Assembly (NCBI GenBank): GCA_014381945.1 | Contig: JACNKQ010000044.1 | Span: 1-64,000 of the forward strand | DNA length: 64,000 nucleotides | From: Actinomycetota bacterium | GTDB taxonomy: Bacteria > Actinomycetota > Acidimicrobiia > Acidimicrobiales > MedAcidi-G1 | Reading direction: 5' to 3' | Shown here: piece after piece, positions 44,445 through 54,103 of the stretch | Numbering within the stretch: the stretch's first letter is position 1 | Layout of the letters: every line of letters begins with the position of its first letter | Made by a program: the position numbers and the translations under genes | Notes under the pieces: generated by a model | Databases searched by the model: none | Told to the model about the DNA's origin: nothing | What the model saw: the letters and a program-made list of their open reading frames with translations, nothing else

Positions 44445-44738
44445 ATGTCATTTCTCCCCATTGTCCTCATGTTCGGCGTGCTGTACATGGTCATGATCCG
44501 CCCCCAGCAGAAGCGGGCCCGCGAGCACCGCGACCTGGTCGGGTCGATCGCCGCCGGCGACGAGGTCGTGACCACCGCCGGGATCTTCGGCGTCGTCTCC
44601 GAGGTCGAGGGCGAGGTCGTCTGGCTGGAGGTCGCCAAGGACCTGGAACTGAAGGTGCTCAAGGGGACCGTGGACCGCCGCTTCAACACGGACGAGCCCG
44701 ACCAGCCCGACGAGCCGGAGGGCCCGATCGAGGGCTGA
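44445..44738 (+). CDS. yajC: Preprotein translocase accessory subunit YajC
   Basis: A 97-residue membrane partner of SecDF. One N-terminal membrane segment (about 3-18, FLPIVLMFGVLYMVMI) is followed by RPQQKRAREH and the small soluble domain GDEVVTTAGIFGVV, then an acidic Pro-rich tail. The ATG at 44445 is the family start. It precedes secD by 44 bases, the usual order. Confidence 0.95.
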   Translation: MSFLPIVLMFGVLYMVMIRPQQKRAREHRDLVGSIAAGDEVVTTAGIFGVVSEVEGEVVWLEVAKDLELKVLKGTVDRRFNTDEPDQPDEPEGPIEG

Positions 44739-44782
44739 TCCTCCGGTCCCGGCCCGCCGCCTCCCTGATCCAGCCCACCTCC

Positions 44783-46297
44783 ATGTTCCGCCGTCAGGTC
44801 ATCCTGCTCGTCGGCATAATCGTCGTGTCGGTCACCGCAGCGGCCCTGACTCTGCTCTGGGGCAACCAGCCGCTGCTGGGCCTCGACCTCCAGGGCGGCG
44901 TGTCGGTGCGCCTGACCGCCACGGAGCCGGCCACCGAGGAGATGCTCGACCAGTCGGTCGAGATCCTCCGCAACCGCGTCGACGCCCTCGGCGTGGCCGA
45001 ACCCGAGATCTCCCGCACCGTCGACGGCGTGATGGTCTCGCTACCCGGTGTCAACGACCAGGAACGGGCACTCGAACTGGTCGGCACGACGGCCGAACTC
45101 CGCTTCCGCCCGGTCTGCGAGGTCCTACCGGCGGCCATCGTCGGCACACGCGGGTCAGCGGGAAGCGGCAACATGACCGCTGAGCCGTTCGCCTCGTGCA
45201 ACCTGGTCCGCAGCGGAACCGTGCGACCCGCCACCGGCGACGACGGCGTGACGCCACCCGAGGCCGACCACGCCGAGGACTTCGTGATCCTCGGCGGATC
45301 CGGCACGGGCAGCACAGATGGCCGCCGATACGTGCTGGGCCCCACGGTCCTGACCGGTGAAGCACTCGAGGACGCCGACGCCGACTTCATCGACTTCCGG
45401 TGGCAGGTCGGGATCACCCTCGAGAAGGGCGCCGTCGGGATCGACGCCTTCAACGCTGCGTCCGCCCGGTGCTTCCGGGGCGACGAGTCCTGCCCGGTGC
45501 TGCAGGGCTTCACCAACGGACTCATCGCCATCGTCCTCGACGGTGAGGTCATCACAGCCCCGCAGATCCGTGCGGAGGCATTCGAACGGGACCGCATCGT
45601 CATCTCAGGTGCCTTCGAGAAGCAGGATGCCGAGGACGTGGCCCTGGCCCTGCGCTACGGCGCCCTGCCGGTAGAACTCGTCGCCGAGAACACCAGGGTC
45701 GTGTCGGCGACCATCGGCCAGGACTCGCTCGATGCGGGCATCGTGGCCGGACTCGTGGGCCTCGCCCTGGTCGCCCTGTTCATAGTCGCCTACTACCGGG
45801 TGCTCGGCCTCGTCGCCCTCGCCAGCCTGGCGATCTCCGGATCGCTGCTCTGGTCGATCGTGGCCCACCTCGGCACCCAGTCCGGCCTGGCGCTCACGCT
45901 CGCCGGCGTCACCGGGATCATCGTCGCCGTCGGTGTGTCCGTCGACTCCAACGTCGTGTACTTCGAACACCTCAAGGAGGACATCCGCGACGGCCGTTCC
46001 GCCCGTTCGGCAGTGGACCGCGCCTTCCCGATCGCCTTCTCCACGATCGTCAAGGCCGACTTCGCCTCGCTGATCGGTGCGGCACTGCTCTACACGTTCG
46101 GGGTCGGTTCCGTCAGGGGCTTCGCCTTCTACCTGGGGCTGGCCACGATCCTGGACCTGGTGGCGACCTACTTCTTCATGGGACCGATGGTCCGGGTCCT
46201 GGCCAGGACCTCGTGGTTCGCCGGGAGGCCGGACCGCTTCGGCCTGCCCGCATCCGGTGCGGTGGCCCAGCTCGCCGGGAAGTCGAGCGCCACGTGA
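44783..46297 (+). CDS. secD: Protein-export membrane protein SecD
   Basis: Uses the proton gradient to pull secreted proteins out of the SecYEG channel. The 504-residue protein has one membrane segment near the start, GLDLQGGVSVRL, the P1 periplasmic domain with ILRNRVDALGVAEPEI, and five membrane segments at the end, with GVSVDSNVVYFEHLKEDIR and FSTIVKADFASLIGA. It ends with GTGA overlapping secF. Confidence 0.96.
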   Translation: MFRRQVILLVGIIVVSVTAAALTLLWGNQPLLGLDLQGGVSVRLTATEPATEEMLDQSVEILRNRVDALGVAEPEISRTVDGVMVSLPGVNDQERALELVGTTAELRFRPVCEVLPAAIVGTRGSAGSGNMTAEPFASCNLVRSGTVRPATGDDGVTPPEADHAEDFVILGGSGTGSTDGRRYVLGPTVLTGEALEDADADFIDFRWQVGITLEKGAVGIDAFNAASARCFRGDESCPVLQGFTNGLIAIVLDGEVITAPQIRAEAFERDRIVISGAFEKQDAEDVALALRYGALPVELVAENTRVVSATIGQDSLDAGIVAGLVGLALVALFIVAYYRVLGLVALASLAISGSLLWSIVAHLGTQSGLALTLAGVTGIIVAVGVSVDSNVVYFEHLKEDIRDGRSARSAVDRAFPIAFSTIVKADFASLIGAALLYTFGVGSVRGFAFYLGLATILDLVATYFFMGPMVRVLARTSWFAGRPDRFGLPASGAVAQLAGKSSAT

Positions 46298-47412
46298 TCG
46301 GCATCCTGAGGGGCCTGTACGCCGGCGACACGGTGGTCGACTTCCCCCGACTCTGGCGCAGCGCAGCGCTGGTGTCCGGGGCCGCACTCCTGGTCAGCCT
46401 CGGGTCGTTCGGCCTGCGCGGCCTCGAGCTCGGAATCGACTTCGCCGGCGGCACCTCCTACGAGGTGTCGGCCCCGGATGCGTCGGTTGCCGACGCCCGC
46501 AGCCTCCTGGGCAGGTTCGACGCCGACGGCGCCCGCATCCAGATCGTCGACGGCGACATGCTCCGGATCCGGTCCGACATCGACGACCCCGTCAGGGCCG
46601 CAGAGATCCGCGACGCCCTCTCAGCCGAGTTGGGAAGGGTCGAGACCTTCGAACAGGTGGGCCCGACATGGGGCGACCAGGTCACCGACAAGGCCGTGAA
46701 GGCGCTCGTCTACTTCTTCCTGGCCGTGGCCCTGTACATCAGCGTCCGGCTCGAGTGGAAGATGGCGGCCGGGGCCCTCGCAGCGGTCGCCCACGACATC
46801 GTCATCAGCGTCGGCGTCTATTCGCTGTTCGGTGTCGAGGTGACGCCGGCGACCGTGATCGCCTTCCTCACGATCATGGGCTACTCGCTCTACGACACCA
46901 TCGTCGTCTACGACAAGGTCCGGGAGATGACGGGCCGCCTCGGGGCGACCGAGCGCCACACCTACACCGAGCTCATGAACCTGGCCCTCAACCGGGTCGC
47001 CATGCGCTCGATCAACACCAGCATCACCTCGGCGCTGCCCGTGCTGTCGCTGATCATCGTCGGCTCCGTGGCGCTGGGCGCCACGGCCCTGCGCGAGTTC
47101 GCCCTCGCCCTGCTGGTGGGCATCGTCGTCGGCTCGTACTCGTCGCTGTTCCTCGCCGCAGCCCTGGTGGCCCGCCTCAAGGAGGGCGAGCAGCGGTGGG
47201 CCCAGATCCGGGACAAGCTCGCCGGGCGCGGCCTGCTCGAAGGGCCGACCCGGACAATAGGGCGCGCCGAGGCCTCGGTAGCCGATTCACGGTCCGGCGG
47301 TCCGTCCGGACGGGCCGGCGGTCCTGCCCGGCGACGGCCCGCACCGACTGTCCGACCTGCTGGAGCGGGCAGCGGGGCACCGCCACGCCCCCGCAAGAAG
47401 CGCCGCCGCTGA
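46294..47412 (+). CDS. secF: Protein-export membrane protein SecF
   Basis: Partner of SecD. The 372-residue protein has six membrane segments, GLELGIDFAGGTSYEVS after the first, the GDQVTDKAVKALVYFF start of the second block, GYSLYDTIVVYDKVRE and NTSITSALPVLSLI. A basic Pro/Gly/Arg-rich tail (about 320-372) is typical of actinobacterial SecF. The GTG at 46294 overlaps the secD stop. The apt gene that often follows in actinobacteria is absent here. Confidence 0.96.
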   Translation: MIGILRGLYAGDTVVDFPRLWRSAALVSGAALLVSLGSFGLRGLELGIDFAGGTSYEVSAPDASVADARSLLGRFDADGARIQIVDGDMLRIRSDIDDPVRAAEIRDALSAELGRVETFEQVGPTWGDQVTDKAVKALVYFFLAVALYISVRLEWKMAAGALAAVAHDIVISVGVYSLFGVEVTPATVIAFLTIMGYSLYDTIVVYDKVREMTGRLGATERHTYTELMNLALNRVAMRSINTSITSALPVLSLIIVGSVALGATALREFALALLVGIVVGSYSSLFLAAALVARLKEGEQRWAQIRDKLAGRGLLEGPTRTIGRAEASVADSRSGGPSGRAGGPARRRPAPTVRPAGAGSGAPPRPRKKRRR

Positions 47413-47458
47413 CCACCTCCGGCCCCCACACGGAATCCGACCGGTGGCCGCCGACCGC

Positions 47459-47464
47459 TACCGT
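47459..47464 (+). promoter_or_regulatory. Putative -10 box of rel
   Basis: TACCGT, 6 bases before the ATG of a small upstream ORF at 47471 and 52 bases before the rel start. Confidence 0.45.
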
Positions 47465-47470
47465 GGAGGG

Positions 47471-47515
47471 ATGAGGAACCTGTCCGACCAGGACGCCCTA
47501 TCCGGGCGGCGCTGA
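47471..47515 (+). other. Putative leaderless upstream ORF of rel (14 codons)
   Basis: ATG 6 bases after TACCGT encodes MRNLSDQDALSGRR and stops with TGA one base before the rel ATG (TGACATG). Third case in this window of a tiny ORF placed exactly between a promoter box and a gene start. Confidence 0.42.
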
Positions 47516-47516
47516 C

Positions 47517-49745
47517 ATGGCCACAGTCAGCCGGGTGCTGCCGTGGCGTCGTCGGCCCCAGCGCCTGAGAGGAGGCGAGGAGACCTCGCTGCTGCTGACA
47601 GCCTTCCTCGAACACCACCCCGACGCCGACTCCGACCTCATCGAGCGCGCATATCAGGTGGCGCTGCGTGCCCACGAGGGCCAGACCCGCAAGTCCGGCG
47701 AGCCCTACATCAACCATCCGCTCTCGGTGGCGACGATCGTCGCCCGCCAGGGACTCGACGACATCACGGTGGCTGCTGCGCTGCTCCACGATGCCGTTGA
47801 GGACACCCTCGTCGACCTCGACGACCTCGAGAGCGAGTTCGGCGCCGACGTGGCCCGGATCGTCGACGGGGTCACCAAGCTCGACCGGCTCACCTTCGAG
47901 AGCAGGGAGGAACAGCAGGCCGCCAGCATGCGCAAGATGCTCGTTGCGCTGGCCAAGGACCTGAGGGTCCTGATCATCAAGCTGGCCGACCGCCTGCACA
48001 ACATGCGGACCGTGGCCGCCCTCCCCGAGTCCAAGCAGCAGCGCGTGGCGCGCGAGACGCTCGACATCTACGCCCCCCTGGCCCACCGGCTCGGAATGCA
48101 GGACGTCAAGGTGCAACTCGAGGACCTCGCCCTCGCCACGTTGCACCCGAAGCGCTACAGCCAGATCGACCAGATGGTCCAGGACCGGGCGCCCGAACGC
48201 GACCTCTACCTAGACCAGGTCGTCGGCGAGGTCGAGCAGAGGCTGGAGGGCTTCGGCATCGAGGCCGACGTCGACGGCCGCCCCAAGCACCTCTGGAGCA
48301 TCTACGAGAAGATGATCGTCAAGGGTCGCCCGTTCGACGAGATCCACGACCTGGTCGGCATCCGGGTCGTGGTCGAGACTGTGCGCGACTGCTACGCCGC
48401 CCTCGGCGTGATCCACGCCGTCTGGGCCCCCGTGCAGGGACGCTTCAAGGACTACGTGGCGATGCCCAAGTTCAACCTCTACCAGTCACTGCACACCACG
48501 GTCATCGGCCCCCAGGGCAAACAGGTCGAGTTCCAGATCCGTACAGTCGAAATGCACAGGCGGGCGGAAACCGGCGTGGCCGCCCACTGGGACTACAAGG
48601 GCACGCTCCCCTCCGACGAGATGGCCTGGCTGGGACGCATCGTCGAATGGCAGGACGACACCCCCGACCACGGGACGTTCATGGACAACCTCAAGACCGA
48701 CCTCGAACAGGACGAGGTCTACGTCTTCACACCACAGGGCAACGTCGTTGCCCTGCCCGTCGGCGCCACACCCGTCGACTTCGCCTATGCCATCCACACC
48801 GAGGTCGGGGACGCCTGCGTCGGCGCACGCGTCGAGGGCCGCCTCGTGCCGCTCGACACCCGCCTCGAGTCCGGCGAGACCGTCGAGGTCATCGCCTCGA
48901 AACAGCCAGGGGCCGGTCCCAGCCGCGACTGGCTGAAGTTCGTCGCCAGCCACCGTGCAGCCAACAAGATCCGCCACTGGCACACCAGGGAGCGTCGCAG
49001 CGAGGCCATCGACACCGGCCACGACGACCTCGTTGCGGAACTCCGACACGCCGGCCTGCCGATCAAGGAGGTCCTCGACGGCGAGGCGCTGGCCGAGATC
49101 GGCGAATCGATGAACTACACGGACCTCGACGCCCTGTTCGCCGCCGTCGGCGAGAACCACGTGTCGGCCCGGGCCGTGGTCGGCAGGGTCGAGCGGCAAC
49201 TGCGCGAGCACACCCCTGACGTCGCCGAACACCTGTCGGTCGCCGCACTCGCCCAGCGCCCGCTGCGGCGCGATCGTGGTTCGGTAGGCGTCCACGTCGA
49301 GGGCCTCGACGATGTCATGGTCCGCCTCTCCCGATGCTGCACGCCGGTACCGCCCGACGAGATCATGGGCTTTGTCACACGGGGACGCGGGGTGTCGGTC
49401 CACCGCGCCGACTGCGCCAACGCCGTGTCGCTGTCGGGGGGCCAACCCGACCGCCTCATCGACGTCGACTGGGACGAACAGACCACCGCCCACTTCGTGG
49501 CCTCGTTCGAGGTCAAGGCCCTGGACAGGCCGTTGCTGCTGCACGATGTCGTGTCCGTGCTCGCCGACCACCGTGTCAACGTGCTCAGCAACTCGACCAT
49601 GACGAGCGGAACCGACCGGGTGGCCCGGATGCGCTTCGAGTTCGAGATGGGCGACGCCGGGCACCTCGAGCGCGTACTGCACCAGATACGCGACATCGAC
49701 TCGGTCTACGACGTTTACCGGGTGGTGCCCGGAAGCGGCTCCTGA
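47517..49745 (+). CDS. rel: Bifunctional (p)ppGpp synthetase/hydrolase Rel
   Basis: Makes and destroys the stringent-response alarmone. The 742-residue protein has an HD hydrolase domain (about 65-200) with YINHPLSVATIVA and the intact ALLHDAVEDT, then the synthetase domain with DLVGIRVVVETVRDCYAALG and the RFKD motif in QGRFKDYVAMPKFNLYQSLH, both marks of a bifunctional enzyme. TGS (about 395-455, VYVFTPQGNVVALPVG), the conserved RCCTPVPPDEIMGFVTRGRG and a C-terminal ACT domain follow. The ATG at 47517 sits one base after the small upstream ORF, whose translation could control rel. Confidence 0.98.
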   Translation: MATVSRVLPWRRRPQRLRGGEETSLLLTAFLEHHPDADSDLIERAYQVALRAHEGQTRKSGEPYINHPLSVATIVARQGLDDITVAAALLHDAVEDTLVDLDDLESEFGADVARIVDGVTKLDRLTFESREEQQAASMRKMLVALAKDLRVLIIKLADRLHNMRTVAALPESKQQRVARETLDIYAPLAHRLGMQDVKVQLEDLALATLHPKRYSQIDQMVQDRAPERDLYLDQVVGEVEQRLEGFGIEADVDGRPKHLWSIYEKMIVKGRPFDEIHDLVGIRVVVETVRDCYAALGVIHAVWAPVQGRFKDYVAMPKFNLYQSLHTTVIGPQGKQVEFQIRTVEMHRRAETGVAAHWDYKGTLPSDEMAWLGRIVEWQDDTPDHGTFMDNLKTDLEQDEVYVFTPQGNVVALPVGATPVDFAYAIHTEVGDACVGARVEGRLVPLDTRLESGETVEVIASKQPGAGPSRDWLKFVASHRAANKIRHWHTRERRSEAIDTGHDDLVAELRHAGLPIKEVLDGEALAEIGESMNYTDLDALFAAVGENHVSARAVVGRVERQLREHTPDVAEHLSVAALAQRPLRRDRGSVGVHVEGLDDVMVRLSRCCTPVPPDEIMGFVTRGRGVSVHRADCANAVSLSGGQPDRLIDVDWDEQTTAHFVASFEVKALDRPLLLHDVVSVLADHRVNVLSNSTMTSGTDRVARMRFEFEMGDAGHLERVLHQIRDIDSVYDVYRVVPGSGS

Positions 49746-49777
49746 ACGGATCCCGAACCGAGGCCGGGGGCCACCGG

Positions 49778-49783
49778 TAACCT
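49778..49783 (+). promoter_or_regulatory. Putative -10 box of hisS
   Basis: TAACCT, 8 bases before the GTG at 49792. Confidence 0.5.
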
Positions 49784-49791
49784 CTGCCCTC

Positions 49792-51051
49792 GTGGCCGAC
49801 TCCATCTATCGGGCCCCGAAGGGCACACGCGACATCCTCTGGCCGGACTCCGCCCGCTGGCGGACGCTGGTCGAGGTGTTCGCCGACGTGGTCGGCGCTG
49901 CCGGCTACACGCAGGTGGTGCCGCCCATGTTCGAACACGTCGAGGTGTTCCGCCGCCTGGGCGACGCCACAGACGTGGTCGCCAAGGAGATGTACGAGTT
50001 CCTCGACAAGGGCGGGCGCAGCATCGCCCTGCGGCCCGAACAGACCGCCTCGGTCGTGCGGGCATTCGCCGAACACCGACCGGTCGTGCCATGGAAGGTC
50101 TGGTATGCCGGGCCCAACTTCCGCTACGAACGGGCCCAGAAGGGCCGCTTCCGGCAGTTCGACCAGGTCGGGGTCGAGGCCCTCGGGCCCGACGACCCCC
50201 ACCTCGACGCCGAGGTCATAGCCCTGGCCTGGCGCTTCTACGAGCGGCTCGGCCTGCGACAGGTGACCCTGCTGCTCAACTCGCTCGGCAACCCGGACGA
50301 CCGGTCCCGCTATGTCGAAGCCCTCACCGCCCACTTCTCGGCCGACGCCGACGCCCTCTCGGCGGAGTCCCGCAAGACGCTCACCACGAACCCGCTGCGG
50401 GTGCTCGACTCCCAACGCCCCGACGACGCCGAACTCATCGACGCAGCACCCCGGATGCCCGACTTCCTGTCCGAAGATGCGGCCACACACTTTGCAACCG
50501 TTCGGGCCGCACTCGACGCACTCGGCATCCCCTACACGGTCTCACCCCGCCTGGTACGGGGTCTCGACTACTACCTGCGCACCACCTTCGAGTTCACAGC
50601 CGAGGCTCTCGACGCCGCCCAGGACGCCATCGGCGGTGGTGGCCGCTACGACCGCCTGGCCGAGGCGATGGGCGCACCAGCGACGCCGGGAGTCGGCTTC
50701 GCCCTCGGGGTCGACCGCACCCTGCTGGCCTGCGACGCCGAAGCCGTGTTCGACGCTCCCGCTACGGTCGTCGACGTCTTCGTCGTCGACACCTGCGGCG
50801 GCGACGAGGCGGTACTGCTCACCGACGAGGTACGCCGGGCGGGGCTGCGCTGCGACCGGGCCTGGGACGACCGCTCCATGAAGGCCCAGATGAAGGCCGC
50901 CGACCGCAGCGGAGCAGCCATCGCCGTGATCATCGGCGAGGACGAGCGCTCCGGCGGAAACGTCACCGTCCGGGACCTGCGTGGCGGCGCCGGCCAGGAG
51001 ACCTTGGCCCGAACAGACCTGATCGAGAACCTGCGAACGAGGCTCCAGTGA
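49792..51051 (+). CDS. hisS: Histidyl-tRNA synthetase
   Basis: Charges tRNA-His. The 419-residue class II enzyme has APKGTRDILWPDSARW, motif 2 in WYAGPNFRYERAQKGRFRQF, the histidine-specific VRGLDYYLRTTFEF, GGGGRYDRLAEAMG and motif 3 in GVGFALGVDRTLLA, plus a C-terminal anticodon domain. The GTG start fits TAACCT 8 bases upstream. It overlaps aspS (GTGA). Confidence 0.98.
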   Translation: MADSIYRAPKGTRDILWPDSARWRTLVEVFADVVGAAGYTQVVPPMFEHVEVFRRLGDATDVVAKEMYEFLDKGGRSIALRPEQTASVVRAFAEHRPVVPWKVWYAGPNFRYERAQKGRFRQFDQVGVEALGPDDPHLDAEVIALAWRFYERLGLRQVTLLLNSLGNPDDRSRYVEALTAHFSADADALSAESRKTLTTNPLRVLDSQRPDDAELIDAAPRMPDFLSEDAATHFATVRAALDALGIPYTVSPRLVRGLDYYLRTTFEFTAEALDAAQDAIGGGGRYDRLAEAMGAPATPGVGFALGVDRTLLACDAEAVFDAPATVVDVFVVDTCGGDEAVLLTDEVRRAGLRCDRAWDDRSMKAQMKAADRSGAAIAVIIGEDERSGGNVTVRDLRGGAGQETLARTDLIENLRTRLQ

Positions 51052-52802
51052 ACGACCGCCCCACCCCCGACTACACCACCTCGATGCGTTCCACCCGCTG
51101 CGGCGACCTGCGCGCAGACGACATCGGCACCGAGGCCACCCTGTGCGGCTGGGTCGACAGCGTGCGCGAGCACGGCGAGCACCTCGCCTTCGTCGACCTC
51201 CGCGACCGCAGCGGCATAGTCCAGGTGGTCGTGGACGGAGCCCACGACCTGCGATCCGAGTTCGTCCTCCAGGTGACCGGCACCGTGCGCGCACGGCCGG
51301 ACGAAACCGTCAACGAGGCACTGGCCACAGGCATGATCGAGGTCGCGGCAGACGAGGTGAAGATCCTCGCCCGGTCCGAACCGCCGCCGTTCCCGATCGA
51401 CGACCGCACCGACGTCGACGAGGTGCTGCGCCTCCGCCACCGCTACGTAGACCTCCGCCGCACCCGACTCCAACGGAACCTCGAGATCCGGGCCACGGTC
51501 AACTCGTCCATCCGGGGCGCCATGGAGGAGCAGGGCTTCATCGAGGTCGAGACGCCGATGCTCATCGCCAGCACGCCGGAGGGGGCCCGCGACTTCGTCG
51601 TGCCTTCACGCAAGGAGCCCGGAGCGTTCTACGCCCTGCCACAGAGCCCACAGATCTTCAAGCAGCTGTGCATGGTGGGTGGCGTCGACCGCTACTACCA
51701 GATCGCCCGCTGCCTGCGCGACGAGGACCTGCGGGCCGACCGCCAGTTCGAGTTCATGCAACTCGACGCCGAGGCCAGCTTCGTCGACCAGGACGACGTC
51801 CTCGGGTTCATCACCCATGCGGTCGGTGCCGCCGTCGAAGCCGTGACAGGCGAACACCCCGGAGAGTTCCCACACATGACCTGGCTCGAGGCCCAGGAAC
51901 GCTTCGGCTCCGACAAGCCCGACACCCGCTTCGGGCTCGAGCTGGTCGAGCTGACCGAGGTGTTCGCCGACACCGGGTTCCGGGCGTTCCAGGCGCCCTG
52001 CGTCAAGGGCATTCGGGTACCGGGCGGCGCCGACGTCTCCCGCAGCCGTCTCGACGACCTGACCGACCGGTGCAGGCAGTGGGGTGCCAAGGGCCTGGTC
52101 TGGATGCGCGTCGAGGCCGACGCCCTCAACTCGCCGGTCGCCAAGTTCCTCTCCGACGACGAGATGGTCGCCCTGCGGACCGCAATGGCCGCCGAAGAGG
52201 GCGACCTGCTGTTTCTCGTGGCCGACGAGCGCCGCCGGGCCCGCCACGTGCTCGGCCTGCTGCGCCTCGAGTTGGGCCGACCCCCGGTGACCGAAGGCGG
52301 GCTGAACTTCCTGTGGGTCGTCGACTTTCCCCTGTACGAGGGCCGGGACGAGGCCGGCAACCCGATCCCCGCCCACCACCCCTTCACGATGCCGCACGAG
52401 GAGGACCTCGGCCTCCTCGAATCGGGCGAGCTGCTCGAGGTGCGGTCGCAGGCCTACGACCTCGTCGTCAACGGCTGGGAACTGGGTTCGGGCAGTGTCC
52501 GGATCCACCGGCGCGAGGTCCAGGAGCAGATCTTCGCCACGCTCGGCATCGGCCCCGACGAGGCGCAGGAGAAGTTCGGCTTCCTGCTCGACGCCTTCCG
52601 ATACGGCGCACCCCCCCATGCGGGCTTCGCCTTCGGCATGGACCGCCTCACCGCCATCCTCGCCGGCGAGGACAACATCCGCGAGGTGATCGCATTCCCG
52701 AAGACCCAGTCGGGTGCCGATCCGCTCACCGGGGCGCCGACGACGATCGACGACCGCCACCTCGAGGAACTCGGCCTGCGGGTGCTGCCCCCGAAGCAGT
52801 GA
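51048..52802 (+). CDS. aspS: Aspartyl-tRNA synthetase
   Basis: Charges tRNA-Asp. The 584-residue class IIb enzyme has an OB-fold anticodon domain (GWVDSVREHGEHLAFVDLRD), FIEVETPMLIASTPEGARDF, motif 2 around QIARCLRDEDLRADRQFEF, the bacterial GAD insert (about 290-410) and motif 3 GFAFGMDRLTAILAGEDNIR. The GTG at 51048 overlaps the hisS stop; an ATG at 51084 is an alternative. Whether it also serves tRNA-Asn depends on the absence of AsnRS, which cannot be seen here. Confidence 0.97.
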   Translation: MNDRPTPDYTTSMRSTRCGDLRADDIGTEATLCGWVDSVREHGEHLAFVDLRDRSGIVQVVVDGAHDLRSEFVLQVTGTVRARPDETVNEALATGMIEVAADEVKILARSEPPPFPIDDRTDVDEVLRLRHRYVDLRRTRLQRNLEIRATVNSSIRGAMEEQGFIEVETPMLIASTPEGARDFVVPSRKEPGAFYALPQSPQIFKQLCMVGGVDRYYQIARCLRDEDLRADRQFEFMQLDAEASFVDQDDVLGFITHAVGAAVEAVTGEHPGEFPHMTWLEAQERFGSDKPDTRFGLELVELTEVFADTGFRAFQAPCVKGIRVPGGADVSRSRLDDLTDRCRQWGAKGLVWMRVEADALNSPVAKFLSDDEMVALRTAMAAEEGDLLFLVADERRRARHVLGLLRLELGRPPVTEGGLNFLWVVDFPLYEGRDEAGNPIPAHHPFTMPHEEDLGLLESGELLEVRSQAYDLVVNGWELGSGSVRIHRREVQEQIFATLGIGPDEAQEKFGFLLDAFRYGAPPHAGFAFGMDRLTAILAGEDNIREVIAFPKTQSGADPLTGAPTTIDDRHLEELGLRVLPPKQ

Positions 52803-54103
52803 ACGACGACCTGTTCGCCTCGGCGGTCGGGCAGCGCCTGGCCCGGCGTGCACCGCTCGCCGACCGCCTCCGCCCCACCTGCCTGGACGACATCGTCGGG
52901 CAGGCCCACCTCGTGGGCGACGGTAGGCCGCTGCGGTGCCTCATCGAGGCAGACCGGCTCTCGTCGGTCGTGCTCTGGGGGCCACCGGGTACCGGCAAGA
53001 CCTCGCTGGCCCGCCTCATCGCCCGCGTCACCGCCAAGGAATTCGTGGAGCTCTCCGCCGTGAACGCCAGCGTCAAGGACGTCCGCGAGGTTATGGCGGC
53101 GGCCACGGCCCGCCTCGGCGAACGCGACGTCGGCACGATCCTGTTCCTCGACGAGGTCCACCGCTTCAACAAGGCCCAGCAGGACGCCCTGCTGCCGTCG
53201 GTCGAATCCGGGCTCCTGGTGCTCATCGGCGCAACGACCGAAAACCCGTACTTCGAGGTCAACCCGCCCCTGCTGTCTCGCTCCACGCTGTTCCGCCTCG
53301 AACCCCTCGACAGCGAGGCCACCCACGTGCTGCTGCGTCGGGGACTCGAGGCCGAGGAGGCGACCGCAACCGACGAGGCGCTCGACCTGCTGGCCGACCG
53401 GGCGGCCGGCGACGGTCGCCTCGCCCTGACCAGCCTCGAGGTTGCCGTCGCCCTTGCCAGAGGCCGGGACGACACCACGGTCACCTTCGACGACGCCGAA
53501 GCCGCCCTCGGCACCAAGGCCGTCCGCTACGGCCGCGACGAGCACTACGACGTCATCAGCGCCTTCATCAAGAGCATCCGGGGGTCCGACCCGGACGCCG
53601 GCCTCTACTGGCTGGCCCGCATGCTCGAAGCAGGCGAGGAGGCCCGGTTCATCGCCCGCCGGCTCGTCATCCTCGCCAGCGAGGACATCGGCATGGCCGA
53701 CCCCATGGCGCTCGTCGTCGCCGACGCTGCCGCCAGGGCCGTCGAGTTCGTCGGCCTCCCCGAGGCGCGCCTCAACCTGGCCCAGGCCGTCGTGCACCTG
53801 GCGACCGCACCCAAGTCGAACCGGGTGTACCGGGCGCTCGCCGCAGCGGCCGTCGACGCACGGGCGCCCGGAACGGGCCTGGTGCCGCCGCACCTGCGCG
53901 ACGCCCACTACAAGGGGGCGGCCGGGCTGGGCCACGGGGACGGATACGACTATCCGCACGACGACCCGAGGGGCTGGGTCGAACAGGCTCACCGCCCCGA
54001 GGAGGTGGAGGGAAACGTGTACTACGAGCCGTCGCCACACGGCCACGAGGTCGAGGTGGCCCGCCGCCTCGCCGAACGGTCCGACCCGAAGGAGACCCCA
54101 TGA
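52799..54103 (+). CDS. rarA: Replication-associated recombination protein A (RarA/MgsA)
   Basis: An AAA+ ATPase of the clamp-loader group that acts at stalled replication forks. The 434-residue protein has RLRPTCLDDIVGQAHLVG, Walker [16 protein letters not shown], Walker B ILFLDEVHRFNKAQQDALLP, GATTENPYFEVNPPLLSRS and the C-terminal DEHYDVISAFIKSIRGSDPD and GLGHGDGYDYPHDDPRGW. GTG 52799 overlaps the aspS stop (GTGA). Confidence 0.96.
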   Translation: MNDDLFASAVGQRLARRAPLADRLRPTCLDDIVGQAHLVGDGRPLRCLIEADRLSSVVLWGPPGTGKTSLARLIARVTAKEFVELSAVNASVKDVREVMAAATARLGERDVGTILFLDEVHRFNKAQQDALLPSVESGLLVLIGATTENPYFEVNPPLLSRSTLFRLEPLDSEATHVLLRRGLEAEEATATDEALDLLADRAAGDGRLALTSLEVAVALARGRDDTTVTFDDAEAALGTKAVRYGRDEHYDVISAFIKSIRGSDPDAGLYWLARMLEAGEEARFIARRLVILASEDIGMADPMALVVADAAARAVEFVGLPEARLNLAQAVVHLATAPKSNRVYRALAAAAVDARAPGTGLVPPHLRDAHYKGAAGLGHGDGYDYPHDDPRGWVEQAHRPEEVEGNVYYEPSPHGHEVEVARRLAERSDPKETP

